50,422 nt of DNA, from the NCBI GenBank assembly GCA_002688175.1, contig NZCC01000059.1:1-50422 (forward strand), given 5' to 3'. The translations under genes were made by a program, and so were the position numbers. Of the stretch, positions 9,040-18,171 are shown piece after piece (position 1 is the first letter of the stretch; each line of letters opens with the position of its first letter). This DNA is from Chromatiales bacterium. GTDB lineage: Bacteria; Pseudomonadota; Gammaproteobacteria; Steroidobacterales; GCA-2729495. The notes below the pieces were generated by a model. The model saw nothing but the letters and a program-made list of their open reading frames with translations, was not told the DNA's origin and ran no database searches.

Positions 9040-9591
9040 TCAGAAGCGGTACTCAGCGCCGATGCCAATAGCCCACAAGTCAGCACCGCTGACATCGTAC
9101 CAATCGAATTCAACCCTTATACCGAGGTTGTCGCCGGCGTCGATTGTTGAGCCGAGTCCGAGTGCCAACCCGTCAGCGCTGCTGGTGTTTTCGGAACTGC
9201 TGCCGACTACCTTGGAGCTGACGTCAAAGAAATTGAAATAACCCCCTTTCAGGAAGAAATCAATTCCTTCGGTCGGAGACGGGAGATAAGCAATACCGTG
9301 AAAGGTGATCCCCTGAAAACTGGTTTCCGTTTCACCGCCAGCTTTATCGGGCGTAAGATCCCCTTTGAAATCCGGGCTGATATAAAAGGCTCCTTCGAGA
9401 CTGGCCCACGTTTTGAGTCGGTATTGTGCATGTGCTTTAAAACCGGCAGCACCATCGCTAATTGAGCCTTCGTCAGTTTCATAATCCGAATAGGATAAAC
9501 TGCCACCAACACTCCATTTATGGGCATTATCATCGGCAATTACGCTGCCAGTGAACAACAACAGCATTGCTGCCATCGCAGTTAATTTCAT
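9040..9591 (-). CDS. Small outer-membrane beta-barrel protein
   Basis: 183 residues with signal peptide (to SVIA/DDNA) and alternating hydrophobic/polar strands through to a C-terminal aromatic residue (GIGAEYRF), the pattern needed for BAM-dependent insertion. Eight or so strands fit the length, as in OmpA-like or YfaZ/OmpW-size barrels. Function unknown. A good minus-strand promoter (TTGACC, 16 nt, TATACT) lies at 9805-9832, which would give an unusually long leader of about 205 nt. An ACGGAG precedes the ATG. Confidence 0.75.
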   Translation of the reverse strand: MKLTAMAAMLLLFTGSVIADDNAHKWSVGGSLSYSDYETDEGSISDGAAGFKAHAQYRLKTWASLEGAFYISPDFKGDLTPDKAGGETETSFQGITFHGIAYLPSPTEGIDFFLKGGYFNFFDVSSKVVGSSSENTSSADGLALGLGSTIDAGDNLGIRVEFDWYDVSGADLWAIGIGAEYRF

Positions 9592-9804
9592 AACAAAGTC
9601 TCCGTATTAGCTCGCTCTTATTTCAGAACTCCAAGCGTGGCGCCTAACGCTGCGATGCGCCAGCGTACTGGTTCAGTAGTCGCTTTGCAATTCCACAGCC
9701 CCTTGGTTTTAATCGGGGAGAGCGCCTTTTCTTTTGTATCAGATCCGTGATCCGCGATCCGGGTAAACGCAAACGCGAAACCGATCATTTCGAGCACGGA
9801 AGCT

Positions 9805-9832
9805 AGTATACTGGTGGTGATTTGTGGGTCAA
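9805..9832 (-). promoter_or_regulatory. Sigma-70-type promoter for the outer-membrane barrel gene
   Basis: On the minus strand TTGACC (9832-9827), a 16-nt spacer and TATACT (9810-9805); each box matches five of six consensus bases. It implies a transcript start near 9798 and a leader of about 205 nt before the ATG at 9591. Confidence 0.5.
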
Positions 9833-9987
9833 CTTAACACTCTGGTAGTGGGCGCTGGATACTGCATCCGGGCTTCACCCGGTTATTGTTAGCATAGTTA
9901 AAATCCAAAAAAGGTTGCCAGCAAGGTACTCTCACGGTAGGGTTGGAAAAGAAAAAATATGCTGGCTCCATCCGATTGTAGGAACGG

Positions 9988-10001
9988 TGCGATAATATAA
10001 T
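9988..10001 (+). promoter_or_regulatory. Possible extended -10 promoter for the Ig-repeat protein / TonB receptor unit
   Basis: TGC-GATAAT (9988-9996) is an extended -10 form, overlapping a perfect TATAAT at 9996-10001. No convincing -35 box is present, as is allowed for extended -10 promoters. It lies about 120 bp before the ATG at 10118. Confidence 0.35.
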
Positions 10002-10117
10002 CTGCCAACAGATTGATTGGGGAATCGTCAGTGGCTGGCACAGGATGATGGTCAGGCTGTGTTCACCTTCAATGCAACGAAATACCCGGCTATTAAATGA
10101 GTCTGGAGGATAGTTTC

Positions 10118-12349
10118 ATGCGGAAAATCGGCGCGTTCGCCGGAGCGTTCATGGCAATTTGTTTGGCCGGACCTGCGCAGGCAGCATCGACGGTGACCAA
10201 TGTATCGGGCAGTCTGAGCAAATCCGAGAACACCTGTGTGTCGCCCATAGCTTTGTTTACGCAGCAGTTGTGCTCCTATAGCGGGGGGGAGGACATTAGC
10301 AATGTGGCCGGCTTCGGCCAGTTTCGTGCATGGATGGGTCCGATGGACAGCGGTGGCTTCTACCCCACTGGAACCCTGTTGGATCCTGGGACAACTGGTG
10401 GTTTTAGTGGTTCTGTGCAGGGTGACGGCAAGGTCAGCCTGGCGATTACCGGCTCCATTTCGATTCAGGACAATAATTCACCAAGCAATGCCAGTGATGA
10501 TTCGATCAGCGGTACCTTGGTTATTGCTGCGGGCGAACGCGCCGCTTCTTCAAGTGATGGGCAGGTGGTCGAGAGCTTCACAAGCATTACTCATACCATC
10601 CCGGCCACAGTCTTCGACAGTGCAACAAGCAACGGAATGGGCGGCTTTGACTATGTGATCGGATCGGCTGGATTCCCGATGTTGCTCCAGTCTGGTTCTG
10701 GAAATGATGATTATCCTACTGAAGTGGGCTCACTGGCGACCGGCAGCACGCTTCCACCGGATATCAATGCATGGGATGCAGTTAACGGGGGCAGTATCAC
10801 GGTGATCAACGCTCCTGCTTCAGGTCCTCCGCCCTTGTCTGCTGGCCCCTACACGATGGAGATCGTCTCGTATGCCCCGTCGGGATCGGCGGGAGGAAAT
10901 GTAGGGCCGAATGTAGGCCTTACTACTTCAGCATTGGCCTCTAACCTGACTTGCAGGGATGGCGATGCGGATGCCAATCCCGGAGTTAACGACGATGGCG
11001 ATCTGATCGATGATTGTAATCCAGATCTGGCGATAGGTGCTGGCTCGGCTTGGTCCGTATCAGGTGCTGAATTTGATAATCTGATTCTGAAGCTGTCGAC
11101 GGATGCTAAGGGTCACATAGTGTCGGCAGATGCTTTCTACGTGGTTGAGTACAAGATCGTGATTCTTGCTGCAAATGGTACAGAACCAGGTTCTTATGTT
11201 GGCGGCACACTGAATTTTACCGGCGATAAGGAAGCCTTTGATGATATCGATGAGGTAATACAAGACAAATCGAAGAATATTGATGTTCTTGCGAATGATG
11301 CACGATTTGCCGACTCTGTCACGATCACGTTACCGGGCGGGGGTGCCTCGGCTAAAGGCGGTACCATCGTCATCAACGGGAGTCCGGGATTGCAGGCCGA
11401 TATCGATGTGATCTATACGCCACTGGCAGGATTTATCGGGGAGGATACGTTTGACTATACAATCGACGACGGTGGAACCCCAGATACCGCTCAGGTGACT
11501 GTTACGGTGAAACCGGGTAGTAGTGGTGGCAACCAGTTTCCAAATGCGCCGAACATACCCGACGTTAGTACAATCGAGAATCAACCGGTTTCCATCTTTC
11601 TTCCGTTGGTCCATGGGATCAATATGGGTGACGGAACGCCAGTTATTACTATTATCAAGAATTCGGCTAACGGTACGGCTGAGGTCAGCGGAACGACAAT
11701 CATTTACACACCAGCACCCTTTTTCGTTGGCAGAGACGGACCGGATAATTCTTTTTCTTTTGAATACGAAATCAGGGATGTTGATGACGAGAGTGATGCC
11801 GGCGAGGTCATAGTGACGGTTCAGGCGCTCCCGAATCCGACGGCCAATGACGATACGGCTGAGGTTGATCAGGATGCCTCTGTGAATATTCCGATCATGG
11901 CCAATGACATTGCAGGCAGTGGGGCAATTGAAAAGCACATTGTGGAGATATTCAGGGGAGCTAATACAGACAACCCCAATCTCCCTATCCGCATCCTTCC
12001 CGTTAATGGCACGGCGGTGCTTGAAGCGGACAACACCGTAACCTACACGCCGGATCCCGGGGTGTCAGGTATCCACATATTTCAATATAAACTAATCGAT
12101 GAGAGCGGAGATGATTCGAGTACTCCCGAACGCAAGTGGGCAACGGTCACGATTACCGTCAACAAGGTTGAACCCACTGCTACGCTACCTTCCGACAGTG
12201 GCATAACGAGTAGTGGCGACAGCAGCTCAGCAATTGGCCCGTGGAGCCTTGCGTTCCTGGTGATTATTGTGTGGCTGCGTCGGCATCTTAAATCACAGTT
12301 CTTGGTTGAATTGGCCACAAGCGGTAATCGAGCTGGGGAGACCTGCTAA
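10118..12349 (+). CDS. Secreted Ig/cadherin-like repeat protein with C-terminal sorting-type tail
   Basis: 743 residues from ATG 10118 (TGGAGGA 7 nt upstream; an in-frame ATG at 10097 lacks a site). Signal peptide ends near GPAQA/AST. Residues about 20-370 are a Gly/Ser/Asp-rich region with no recognised domain but a calcium-like DGDADANPGVNDDGD stretch. About 371-690 holds three Ig-like repeats of the VCBS/cadherin-like type (NIDVLANDA, VIYTPLAGFIGEDTFDY; IIYTPAPFFVG; NIPIMANDI, VTYTPDPGVSG). The end has a Ser/Gly-rich spacer, a hydrophobic stretch (IGPWSLAFLVIIVWL) and RRH, like a GlyGly-CTERM tripartite signal, but 18 extra residues follow. It probably acts at the cell surface. It is joined directly to the TonB receptor gene. 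Confidence 0.8.
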   Translation: MRKIGAFAGAFMAICLAGPAQAASTVTNVSGSLSKSENTCVSPIALFTQQLCSYSGGEDISNVAGFGQFRAWMGPMDSGGFYPTGTLLDPGTTGGFSGSVQGDGKVSLAITGSISIQDNNSPSNASDDSISGTLVIAAGERAASSSDGQVVESFTSITHTIPATVFDSATSNGMGGFDYVIGSAGFPMLLQSGSGNDDYPTEVGSLATGSTLPPDINAWDAVNGGSITVINAPASGPPPLSAGPYTMEIVSYAPSGSAGGNVGPNVGLTTSALASNLTCRDGDADANPGVNDDGDLIDDCNPDLAIGAGSAWSVSGAEFDNLILKLSTDAKGHIVSADAFYVVEYKIVILAANGTEPGSYVGGTLNFTGDKEAFDDIDEVIQDKSKNIDVLANDARFADSVTITLPGGGASAKGGTIVINGSPGLQADIDVIYTPLAGFIGEDTFDYTIDDGGTPDTAQVTVTVKPGSSGGNQFPNAPNIPDVSTIENQPVSIFLPLVHGINMGDGTPVITIIKNSANGTAEVSGTTIIYTPAPFFVGRDGPDNSFSFEYEIRDVDDESDAGEVIVTVQALPNPTANDDTAEVDQDASVNIPIMANDIAGSGAIEKHIVEIFRGANTDNPNLPIRILPVNGTAVLEADNTVTYTPDPGVSGIHIFQYKLIDESGDDSSTPERKWATVTITVNKVEPTATLPSDSGITSSGDSSSAIGPWSLAFLVIIVWLRRHLKSQFLVELATSGNRAGETC

Positions 12350-15127
12350 ATGAGCGTACAAAAAAGGTTTGTATCTTATGTGGTGATGACCAGCATCACA
12401 GCGATCACTATCGCGTTGATGGTCGGACCGGTTGTGGCGCAGGAAGCGGAAAGCGTTGCACAGGAATCCGATAATGGGCTTAGAGTCGAAGAAATCGTCG
12501 TGACAGCCCGTAAGAAAGCAGAGAATCTTCAGGATGTGCCGATGGCGATCACGGCGTTCAGTGCTGAGGGCATGGAACGCGCGGGTATTTCCAGCCTGGC
12601 TGATGTTGCAGCCTTCACGCCTGGCCTGACTTTTTCAAATCTGTTTGGTGAGTTTCTACCTGTGCCAGTGATCAGAGGCATCTCACCTACGGCAATTTTT
12701 GGGGAAAACAACGTTGCGGTTTTCATCGACGGCGTGTTTGTTTCTGGCCGTGAGGGGTTGAATGCCAGTCAGCTTGACCTTGAGCGGATAGAGGTTCTGA
12801 AAGGGCCGCAAAGCACAAAATATGGACGCAACGCGTTCGCAGGCGCCATTAACTACGTCACCGCGCGTCCTGGGGATGAGTTAGAGGGCGAGGCTAAGAT
12901 CAACATCGGTAACTACGACAAGCGGCAGGCGCGGGTTTCGATTAGTGGTCCGTTGATGGGTGACAAGCTGACCGGACGGATTGCCTTTGGCATTGACGAA
13001 TGGTCAGGCTCATACAATAACTCGTTGTCGAATCTTGATATCGGTGGCTACCAATACAAGACTTTGCAAACCAGCCTTTGGTTTACGCCTACCGACACAT
13101 TAGACATACAATGGGCTGTATATCTATCGGACGATGAGATCGATGACAGTGCGCGAAGCACGATCCCGGCTAATTGTGAAGACCGGCAAGAACTTTCACT
13201 CGGGAATGAAGCAAGTAATTTTCAGCCATTGGCTCCAAACCAGGTACCTGACCCTGCGAGACCGGGGCAGGGTAGAGATAACCCTGATTTTTCTGACGGT
13301 CCCAGGCCCCAGAATTTTTGCGGTACGCTACCAAGCCTGCGGGACAACACCTTAGCCATTAATGATCAGGCCACGGGTGAAGAGCGTGAACTTATCCGTA
13401 CCAGCCTGAATATCAACTGGGATGTAGGCTGGGGAACCCTTGCAGCCCTGACAGGGTATTCCAGCACCAAGCAACAAGCCAGGGCGGACTCCAACCAGAC
13501 TCAGGACGGGACCGTGCCGTTCTTAATTAACAGCATTACCGGGAGAAGAATATTTGACGCTGAGTTAACTACCGTTAGTACAGGCGACGAAACGACCGAG
13601 TTGAGTCAAGAGTTAAGGTACAGCAGTCCGCTGGATTTGCCCGTCAGGTTTGATGTAGGCGCGTATTGGTATGAAGTAGAGGCAATAGGCGGCTTCACAG
13701 ATTTCACAGCTCGATTAGCTGATGGCAGCGGCCAGCGATTACCATCTGATATCAATGATGGTTTATTCCCGGGTGTCGGTGTAGTCGGCGATTCAATTTG
13801 GGGTCCCAGATTCGCAAATTCAGTGGGTAATGTGGTTCCTGAGGGCGAACTTAGTGATCCATTTTTGAATGATACGGAATCCTGGTCTGGGTTCGCAGGG
13901 CTCGAAGTAGATTTTGGCGAGCGGTTGTCAGCAGATGTTGGTATGCGTTACTCGCGTGATACGAAGCAATTCAGAACCAGGGCGCAAGTGACAGATGAGA
14001 ATGACCAGGAGGTCATAAAAGTCTTCGATGAAACCAGGAAGTTTGACTACTGGACCTGGCGCGCTGGACTTAAGTACCAGATCACCGATAACAACATGAT
14101 CTATACATCGGTCAGTAATGGCAAGAAGAGCGGCGGCATGGATATCCTGTTTGGTGATGAGCTCAAAGACGTGCCCCTGCTTGATAAGGATGGTAATCCT
14201 GTTCTGACAGTTCCCGGTGATCCCAATAGTGCTCCCATCCTGATTAAGAGAGAGCTGCCTGTTGCAGTAGTGACTGATTTCAGTATCGAGGAACTAACGG
14301 CATTTGAGGTGGGTAACAAGGGGACGATAGGTGATGGCAGGGCTCAATATGATCTTGCGATTTTCTATAACGATTGGGTGGACATTCTGATGCCGCAGAT
14401 TCTGGATACTAACCCGGAGACGGGGTTGCCTTTTGTGCAACCTGAGGGCGTTGACCTGACAGGCGGTGACGCAACCACATTCGGTATGGAAGCGAGTCTT
14501 AACGTAATTCTTACCGAAAATTGGGATATTAGTCTTGGCGGTTCATGGACCGAGGCAGAGTATGATGATGCGGAACTGGCGGGCCTCCGGCTTTGGCCGA
14601 GCTTTTATAACCTGAAAACCGATGAAAACGGCAATGAGCTTAAGGCTCCGGTCTTCGACAATGACGGCAATATTACTGAGCCTGGTGATCCTGAATACAC
14701 TGGACTTGGCGAACCAGGAGATATTAAAGGCAATGAGTTGTTGCGACAGTCAAAATGGACGGGCTTTTTTACACTTAATTATAGTAAGCCAATTAGTGGC
14801 GACTGGGAATTTTATTCACGATCTGATGTGTTGTTCACGGGCGCACAATGGGTCGGCGCAGATAATCAGGTAAAGGTTCCTGCCAATACAAACGTAAATC
14901 AGCGCCTGGGAATAGAAACCGAAAGCATCAGATTGGAGTTCTGGGTCAATAACCTGTTAGATCAAGACAAGCCAGTCGCCGCATTCCGGGATGTGACGTT
15001 TAACAATACCCATCTTCCGGAAGATTCGTTGCGTAATGGTGGTTTCAGCGATATGTTTCCCTTCAGGATGACTGTTTCATATCCGAAACGACGCACCTTT
15101 GGGATCAGTGCGCTTGTGAGGTTTTAA
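12350..15127 (+). CDS. TonB-dependent outer-membrane receptor
   Basis: 925 residues: signal peptide (ending GPVVA/QEAE), a TonB-box-like EEIVVTARK at about 47-55, plug domain about 60-170 (QDVPMAITAFSAEGM, VFIDGVFV, LDLERIEVLKGPQSTKYGRNAFAGAINYVT) and a beta-barrel ending in the aromatic GISALVRF. Such receptors import siderophores, haem, vitamin B12 or oligosaccharides using energy from TonB-ExbBD. No substrate can be named: neither a siderophore gene nor a glycan-utilisation gene sits beside it. ATG follows the TAA of the Ig-repeat gene with no gap, and a GGGGAG lies 9 nt upstream, so translation is probably coupled and the two products may meet at the cell surface. Confidence 0.93.
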   Translation: MSVQKRFVSYVVMTSITAITIALMVGPVVAQEAESVAQESDNGLRVEEIVVTARKKAENLQDVPMAITAFSAEGMERAGISSLADVAAFTPGLTFSNLFGEFLPVPVIRGISPTAIFGENNVAVFIDGVFVSGREGLNASQLDLERIEVLKGPQSTKYGRNAFAGAINYVTARPGDELEGEAKINIGNYDKRQARVSISGPLMGDKLTGRIAFGIDEWSGSYNNSLSNLDIGGYQYKTLQTSLWFTPTDTLDIQWAVYLSDDEIDDSARSTIPANCEDRQELSLGNEASNFQPLAPNQVPDPARPGQGRDNPDFSDGPRPQNFCGTLPSLRDNTLAINDQATGEERELIRTSLNINWDVGWGTLAALTGYSSTKQQARADSNQTQDGTVPFLINSITGRRIFDAELTTVSTGDETTELSQELRYSSPLDLPVRFDVGAYWYEVEAIGGFTDFTARLADGSGQRLPSDINDGLFPGVGVVGDSIWGPRFANSVGNVVPEGELSDPFLNDTESWSGFAGLEVDFGERLSADVGMRYSRDTKQFRTRAQVTDENDQEVIKVFDETRKFDYWTWRAGLKYQITDNNMIYTSVSNGKKSGGMDILFGDELKDVPLLDKDGNPVLTVPGDPNSAPILIKRELPVAVVTDFSIEELTAFEVGNKGTIGDGRAQYDLAIFYNDWVDILMPQILDTNPETGLPFVQPEGVDLTGGDATTFGMEASLNVILTENWDISLGGSWTEAEYDDAELAGLRLWPSFYNLKTDENGNELKAPVFDNDGNITEPGDPEYTGLGEPGDIKGNELLRQSKWTGFFTLNYSKPISGDWEFYSRSDVLFTGAQWVGADNQVKVPANTNVNQRLGIETESIRLEFWVNNLLDQDKPVAAFRDVTFNNTHLPEDSLRNGGFSDMFPFRMTVSYPKRRTFGISALVRF

Positions 15128-15532
15128 CCGGAAGTTTGTGTGTGGCTAATTGATTTAGCTACCAAGTATGATTTGAAATATTTTTGGGGAGTATTATCTG
15201 AAACAATAGTGCAAACTAACTCGATTTATCTTTGGCTAACATGCGTCTGGTACTGTAATTCAGTTTCAAACTAACTGCCAGTTTCAACGTTTGTAAAGCA
15301 TCTTGCAGGTTAGTGATTCCAGATATTTCATTGGCTCACGATTTCTTTCCCGGGCTTTACTGGCTTTGTTTCGAATGTTCCTGTTCATATTCTGTTTGTT
15401 CCTCTTGACCTGCCCTATTTCCTGGCACCGTGGTAGAGAGCAGGAATTACTTCTGGCTGCGACCTGCATCGGATTGCAGCTAATTGCCTGCTCTGAGGCA
15501 TATGTTGAGGTAAATCAGCGGAGAATGCAGAA
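15128..15532. other. Intergenic region after the TonB receptor; weak hairpin and short direct repeat
   Basis: About 405 bp. An 8-bp stem (15142-15149 with 15155-15162, one G-U pair) just after the receptor stop could slow transcription but lacks an adjacent T-run. The 10-mer CAAACTAACT occurs twice (15212-15221 and 15267-15276). A hydrophobic reading frame ending in ATGA overlap with the next gene has no ribosome site and is not called. Confidence 0.4.
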
Positions 15533-16465
15533 ATGACCCATGAGGCTGTGCAAGCAAACGTTCTCAGGGCTTTGATAGAAATGGAGCCGGCGGCCCTGTG
15601 CTCTTTGTCTTTCTCAATACTGGAGATTGGGGCAGCGCCACTGGAAGGTGCAATAGAGCCATTTTATCAGCTCACTGATATTTTCCCTGAATCTCGGATC
15701 GTTTCCCTGGAAGTGGACGAATCTCTTTGCATAGACTTAAACAGAAAGGCTAAAGATGGGCATCAGTTCTATCCGGCGGCGCTTGGCCGCACGGAGGAAA
15801 CCCGCCAATTCTTTCAGACTACAGATCCGATTTGCTCTTCACTGTACAGGCCAAATGAAGAACTGCTCGCCCGGTACTACAACATGGAGTCTGTTGTTCT
15901 GGAGAGGGTTACTTCTATTGACACCGTGAGTCTGGATCATTTCGTTGCGAAAAAAATGATCGATGACGTAGATTTCATCAAGATTGATATTCAGGGCGCC
16001 GAGCTGGAAGTATTTCAGGGAGGCATGAGCACTTTACGCAGCGTACCGGTCATTGTCAGTGAGGTGGAATTTGTTCCTCAGTATATCAATCAACCGCTAT
16101 TTGGTGACGTGTGTTCGTTCCTGATGGCGCAGGGCTTTATGTTTCACAAATTTCTCGGCATGGCGGGCCGGGCACTCAGGCCGGTATTGATGCACAATGA
16201 TCGCAACAGCGCTTCACAGCATATCTGGACGGATGCAATGTTCATTAAGGATATTCTCCGCTTGTCAGAGCTTCCGGTGGAAAAATTGTTGAAGATGGGC
16301 ATCTTAAGCTATTTGTATAACAGCCCCGATGTCGCATACAGTTGTTTCCATGCGGCTGATGAAAAAGGGCAAACTGATATAGGTTTGAAGTTCCTTCAGA
16401 CGGGCAGGAACATAGGCGCAAAAAAACCTGCTCGTCGCCGATGGTTGCCAAGATTTCGTCATTAG
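15533..16465 (+). CDS. FkbM-family SAM methyltransferase
   Basis: 310 residues. FkbM enzymes O-methylate sugars or other small hydroxyl groups using S-adenosylmethionine. The SAM-binding loop appears as SILEIGAAPLEGAIEPF near residues 26-42 (a variant of the usual DIGAN-x-G), an acidic residue follows in VSLEVDES, and the FkbM hallmark DFIKIDIQGAELEVFQGG starts at Asp147. The C-terminal 80 residues are not part of the methyltransferase and end in a basic tail (KKPARRRWLPRFRH). The start has GGAG 9 nt upstream. First gene of the glycan island; the GT4 gene follows about 70 bp later across a repeat-like palindrome relic. Confidence 0.85.
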   Translation: MTHEAVQANVLRALIEMEPAALCSLSFSILEIGAAPLEGAIEPFYQLTDIFPESRIVSLEVDESLCIDLNRKAKDGHQFYPAALGRTEETRQFFQTTDPICSSLYRPNEELLARYYNMESVVLERVTSIDTVSLDHFVAKKMIDDVDFIKIDIQGAELEVFQGGMSTLRSVPVIVSEVEFVPQYINQPLFGDVCSFLMAQGFMFHKFLGMAGRALRPVLMHNDRNSASQHIWTDAMFIKDILRLSELPVEKLLKMGILSYLYNSPDVAYSCFHAADEKGQTDIGLKFLQTGRNIGAKKPARRRWLPRFRH

Positions 16466-16472
16466 AATAATT

Positions 16473-16500
16473 CTGTAATTCCGGGGACAGTTTATTTGTC
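16473..16500. repeat. Relic of a dispersed TAATTCCGGGGACAG-type element
   Basis: TAATTCCGGGGACAG followed by TTTATTTGTC matches a motif I know from short interspersed palindromes often found near IS200-like (REP-associated) transposases in proteobacteria. Only one half is present and no transposase is nearby, so this is an old fragment. It lies between the FkbM and GT4 genes. Confidence 0.35.
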
Positions 16501-16533
16501 TGAAAACGGAATCAGGTCACAGGAATGACCGTT

Positions 16534-18147
16534 ATGCACATTGCAATCCCTTTCCCCACTGATACGATCCGCATGTCATTCGGCAAGCCGGAATTTACCT
16601 GGGGACGTGATGTTGCAACCCACAGCTTTCTGTCTGGACTGGCGGAGGCCGGAGTCAGTCATCGGGTGACGTTGTGGGTGCCGTCACGAGCAGATGCCGA
16701 ATTGCTAGAAAACACTGTGCTTGCCGAAATTCAGGCGAACATACATATCATTTCAGGGATTGAGATCACCCGGTACCTTGAGGAGCACCCCGTCGATGTA
16801 ATGCACGTCATGGATCCGAATATGTGGATCGGCGGGCATATCCGCAATCTGCTGACCGACCGGGATTTCGTCATCACCGGTATGACGCACTCACTCGGTA
16901 ATCAGCATTTTCTGGACTGGAGTTTGCTGAGCAATGCAAATGGCATCGAATCGAGTGATTGCCTCATTTGCACGACACCAACGGCCCAGGTCGTCATCAA
17001 TTCCATGTTCTCGCACCTGAAAGCCCATCAGCCTGATTATTCAGCACCGCAGACCGAGGTTATTCCGTTGGGTATGGATCTCACGCTGTTCCAGGCGCCG
17101 ACTCGATTGACCCGGCAAGATCTGGGCTTGCCGGCAGATGACTTCGTGATTCTGTCGCTGGGGCGCTTCAACCCGATATCCAAGATGGATGTGTTGCCCC
17201 TGCTGAACCTGCTGTCCATGCTTAAACAGAAATCCATGCATAACGTCAGGCTCGTTCTTGCCGGTAGTGAGAATGACGGGCAATACGTCCAGTTTTTGCG
17301 GGATCGGACTCGCAAGATTGGTCTGGAGGATTCGGTTAGTTTCATAACGAGTCCCACGGATGAGCAGAAGGTTGCGCTATACCAACTCGCCGATGTCTTT
17401 TTGTCACTAAGTGACAACCTGCAGGAAACCTTCGGGTTGACGGTCATCGAGGCCCTGGCCTGTGGATTGCCGGTAGTTGTCAGCGATTGGGATGGTTATA
17501 GAGCGCTGGTCGAGCACGAGGTGACCGGCTTCCTGGTGTCAACAAAAATGCTCGGCCCTGACCCGCAGTGGGAGGCTAACCTGAGTCTGCAGCCTGATTC
17601 GATGGCGCACATACTTTGTGCCCAGACCACCGCAGTTGATCTGCCGGCCGCCTGCGAGGCATTACTGGGACTGGCAGGCGACCGCGAGGCCCTGCAGCGA
17701 ATGAGCGGGGCCGCAGCCGCAAGCGCCGCACAGTATGACTGGCAACAAATTATTCCCCGGTATCTAGCGCTATGGGAGCAGCTGGTTGAGAGAAAAGCAG
17801 CCGCCGGTATTAATGCGTCGGAACGAAATCGGCGAACGAGCGCCTTGCGTTTTCTCCAGGACTTTTCCGGATACCCCAGTACGCAGTTATTACCCGATGA
17901 TCAATTTGTTACGAGTGAAATCGGACAGCTCCTGTTGCAGGGTAAGGCAACTGTCCATCCCTACGAGGAGACGCAGGAGATTCTTGACCTGCAGCTTATG
18001 GCGAAAATTCTAAATACCTGCCTGCATAAAACATCTGTTCAGGAATTATTGAGCATCATTCAGCCTGCGGGTACCGGGCAGGATGCGCTCAGGATCTCGC
18101 AAAATTTGTTGTGGTTGTATAAATACGGTTACCTATCAGCGCAGTAA
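16534..18147 (+). CDS. Glycosyltransferase family 4 (GT-B)
   Basis: 537 residues from ATG 16534, preferred over ATG 16525 because AGGA lies 9 nt upstream of it but touches the other. It transfers a sugar from a nucleotide-sugar donor to a growing glycan, in the cytoplasm. The N-terminal half starts MHIAIPFP; the C-terminal Rossmann half has ILSLGRFNPISKMDVL and the retaining GT4 E-x7-E motif with Glu298 and Glu306 (ETFGLTVIEALACGLPVVVSDW). About 110 residues after the normal GT4 end (from ARKAAAGINAS-like region to the stop) have no recognised domain. Between two modification enzymes, it probably helps build the same glycan. Acceptor and sugar unknown. Confidence 0.88.
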   Translation: MHIAIPFPTDTIRMSFGKPEFTWGRDVATHSFLSGLAEAGVSHRVTLWVPSRADAELLENTVLAEIQANIHIISGIEITRYLEEHPVDVMHVMDPNMWIGGHIRNLLTDRDFVITGMTHSLGNQHFLDWSLLSNANGIESSDCLICTTPTAQVVINSMFSHLKAHQPDYSAPQTEVIPLGMDLTLFQAPTRLTRQDLGLPADDFVILSLGRFNPISKMDVLPLLNLLSMLKQKSMHNVRLVLAGSENDGQYVQFLRDRTRKIGLEDSVSFITSPTDEQKVALYQLADVFLSLSDNLQETFGLTVIEALACGLPVVVSDWDGYRALVEHEVTGFLVSTKMLGPDPQWEANLSLQPDSMAHILCAQTTAVDLPAACEALLGLAGDREALQRMSGAAAASAAQYDWQQIIPRYLALWEQLVERKAAAGINASERNRRTSALRFLQDFSGYPSTQLLPDDQFVTSEIGQLLLQGKATVHPYEETQEILDLQLMAKILNTCLHKTSVQELLSIIQPAGTGQDALRISQNLLWLYKYGYLSAQ

Positions 18148-18171
18148 ATTGGAATGGGTTGACCGTGTGTT

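Larger units (their letters stand above)
9592..10117. other. Divergent intergenic region with two candidate promoters
   Basis: About 525 bp. It holds the leftward promoter for the barrel gene (9805-9832), a rightward extended -10 (9988-10001), and a small CCGGG-cttca-CCCGG hairpin at 9868-9882 followed by a weak T-rich stretch. No protein gene recognised. Confidence 0.5.

Noticed and set aside
9636-9670. GGCGCCTAACGC resembling an integron attC core
   Set aside because: No matching inverse core or integrase and no cassette-like array nearby.
15142-15162. Hairpin just after the TonB receptor stop
   Set aside because: The stem contains a G-U pair and the T-rich stretch is about 30 bases away, so it is not a convincing intrinsic terminator.
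15303-15536. Hydrophobic 77-codon frame overlapping the FkbM start by ATGA
   Set aside because: Starts with TTG, no ribosome site before it or before the internal ATG at 15375, and no similarity recognised.
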